Shown: one piece after another, positions 14,783-14,798 of the stretch | Layout: every line of letters begins with the position of its first letter | How positions within the stretch are numbered: position 1 is the stretch's first letter | Assembly (NCBI GenBank): GCA_021798415.1 | Contig: JAJZGO010000033.1 | Span: forward strand, 1 to 14,798 | Direction of reading: 5' to 3' | Length of the DNA: 14,798 nt | Origin: Thermoplasmata archaeon | Lineage (GTDB): Archaea > Thermoplasmatota > Thermoplasmata > Lutacidiplasmatales > UBA184 | Made by a program: the position numbers and the translations under genes | Notes under the pieces: model-generated | What the model was told of the DNA's origin: nothing | Seen by the model: the letters and a program-made list of their open reading frames with translations, nothing else | Database searches by the model: none

Positions 14783-14798
14783 ATGGACGAGGGCTCCC
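14783..14798 (+). CDS. Start of an unidentified divergent gene (5 codons only)
   Basis: ATG GAC GAG GGC TCC follows a TATA-like box at the right distance for a leaderless transcript, then the window ends. Product cannot be guessed from MDEGS. Confidence 0.35.

Noticed and set aside
1..14798. CRISPR array, tRNA, rRNA or riboswitch
   Set aside because: No regularly spaced repeats, cloverleaf or conserved ribosomal RNA sequence was seen on reading both strands.

Overview
The window looks like chromosomal DNA from a high-GC euryarchaeon, most likely a member of the Thermoplasmatota (inference from content, not from a search). Three things support this. Several genes have an archaeal TATA-like box about 25 bp upstream of the start codon with no leader. 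There is an smc-scpA-scpB operon whose SMC has a euryarchaeal-type sequence. There is also a membrane-anchored sedolisin (S53) protease ending in a small zinc ribbon, which fits that lineage. No rRNA, tRNA or CRISPR array was seen.

Left part (1-4485): every gene is on the minus strand. In transcription order they are a P-loop kinase of bacterial flavour (4485-3916), a nitroreductase followed 6 nt later by an XTP/dITP pyrophosphatase (RdgB/HAM1), a class I/II PLP aminotransferase, a KynB-like metal-dependent cyclase/formamidase, and an SDR-family protein that runs off the left edge. The SDR has lost the classical Tyr-x-x-x-Lys pair. The nitroreductase promoter seems to lead first into an 8-codon leaderless reading frame. 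The aminotransferase, cyclase and SDR may form a small metabolic set, but no pathway can be fixed from the sequence.

Middle part (4486-7095): an accessory patch between the kinase and smc promoters. It is bracketed by two exact copies of a 17-bp sequence (4548-4564 and 6964-6980). Inside are a short hairpin and a perfect 24-bp palindrome, a secreted-protein pseudogene broken by two frameshifts, an insertion sequence whose DDE transposase carries an N-terminal SWIM zinc finger, and a cluster of TGTCAGACAC-type repeats. This is the most unusual stretch of the window and looks like the remains of an integrated element. The second 17-bp copy sits directly upstream of the smc TATA box.

Right part (7096-12349): smc, scpA and scpB on the plus strand, overlapping by 4 nt and then separated by 2 nt. 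They encode the three parts of the SMC-ScpAB condensin that compacts and segregates the chromosome. Convergent to it, only 9 nt away, is a 777-residue S53 protease (14692-12359). It has a signal peptide, an activation domain, a catalytic domain, a transmembrane helix and a cytosolic zinc ribbon. A divergent, probably leaderless gene begins at 14783 and leaves the window after five codons.
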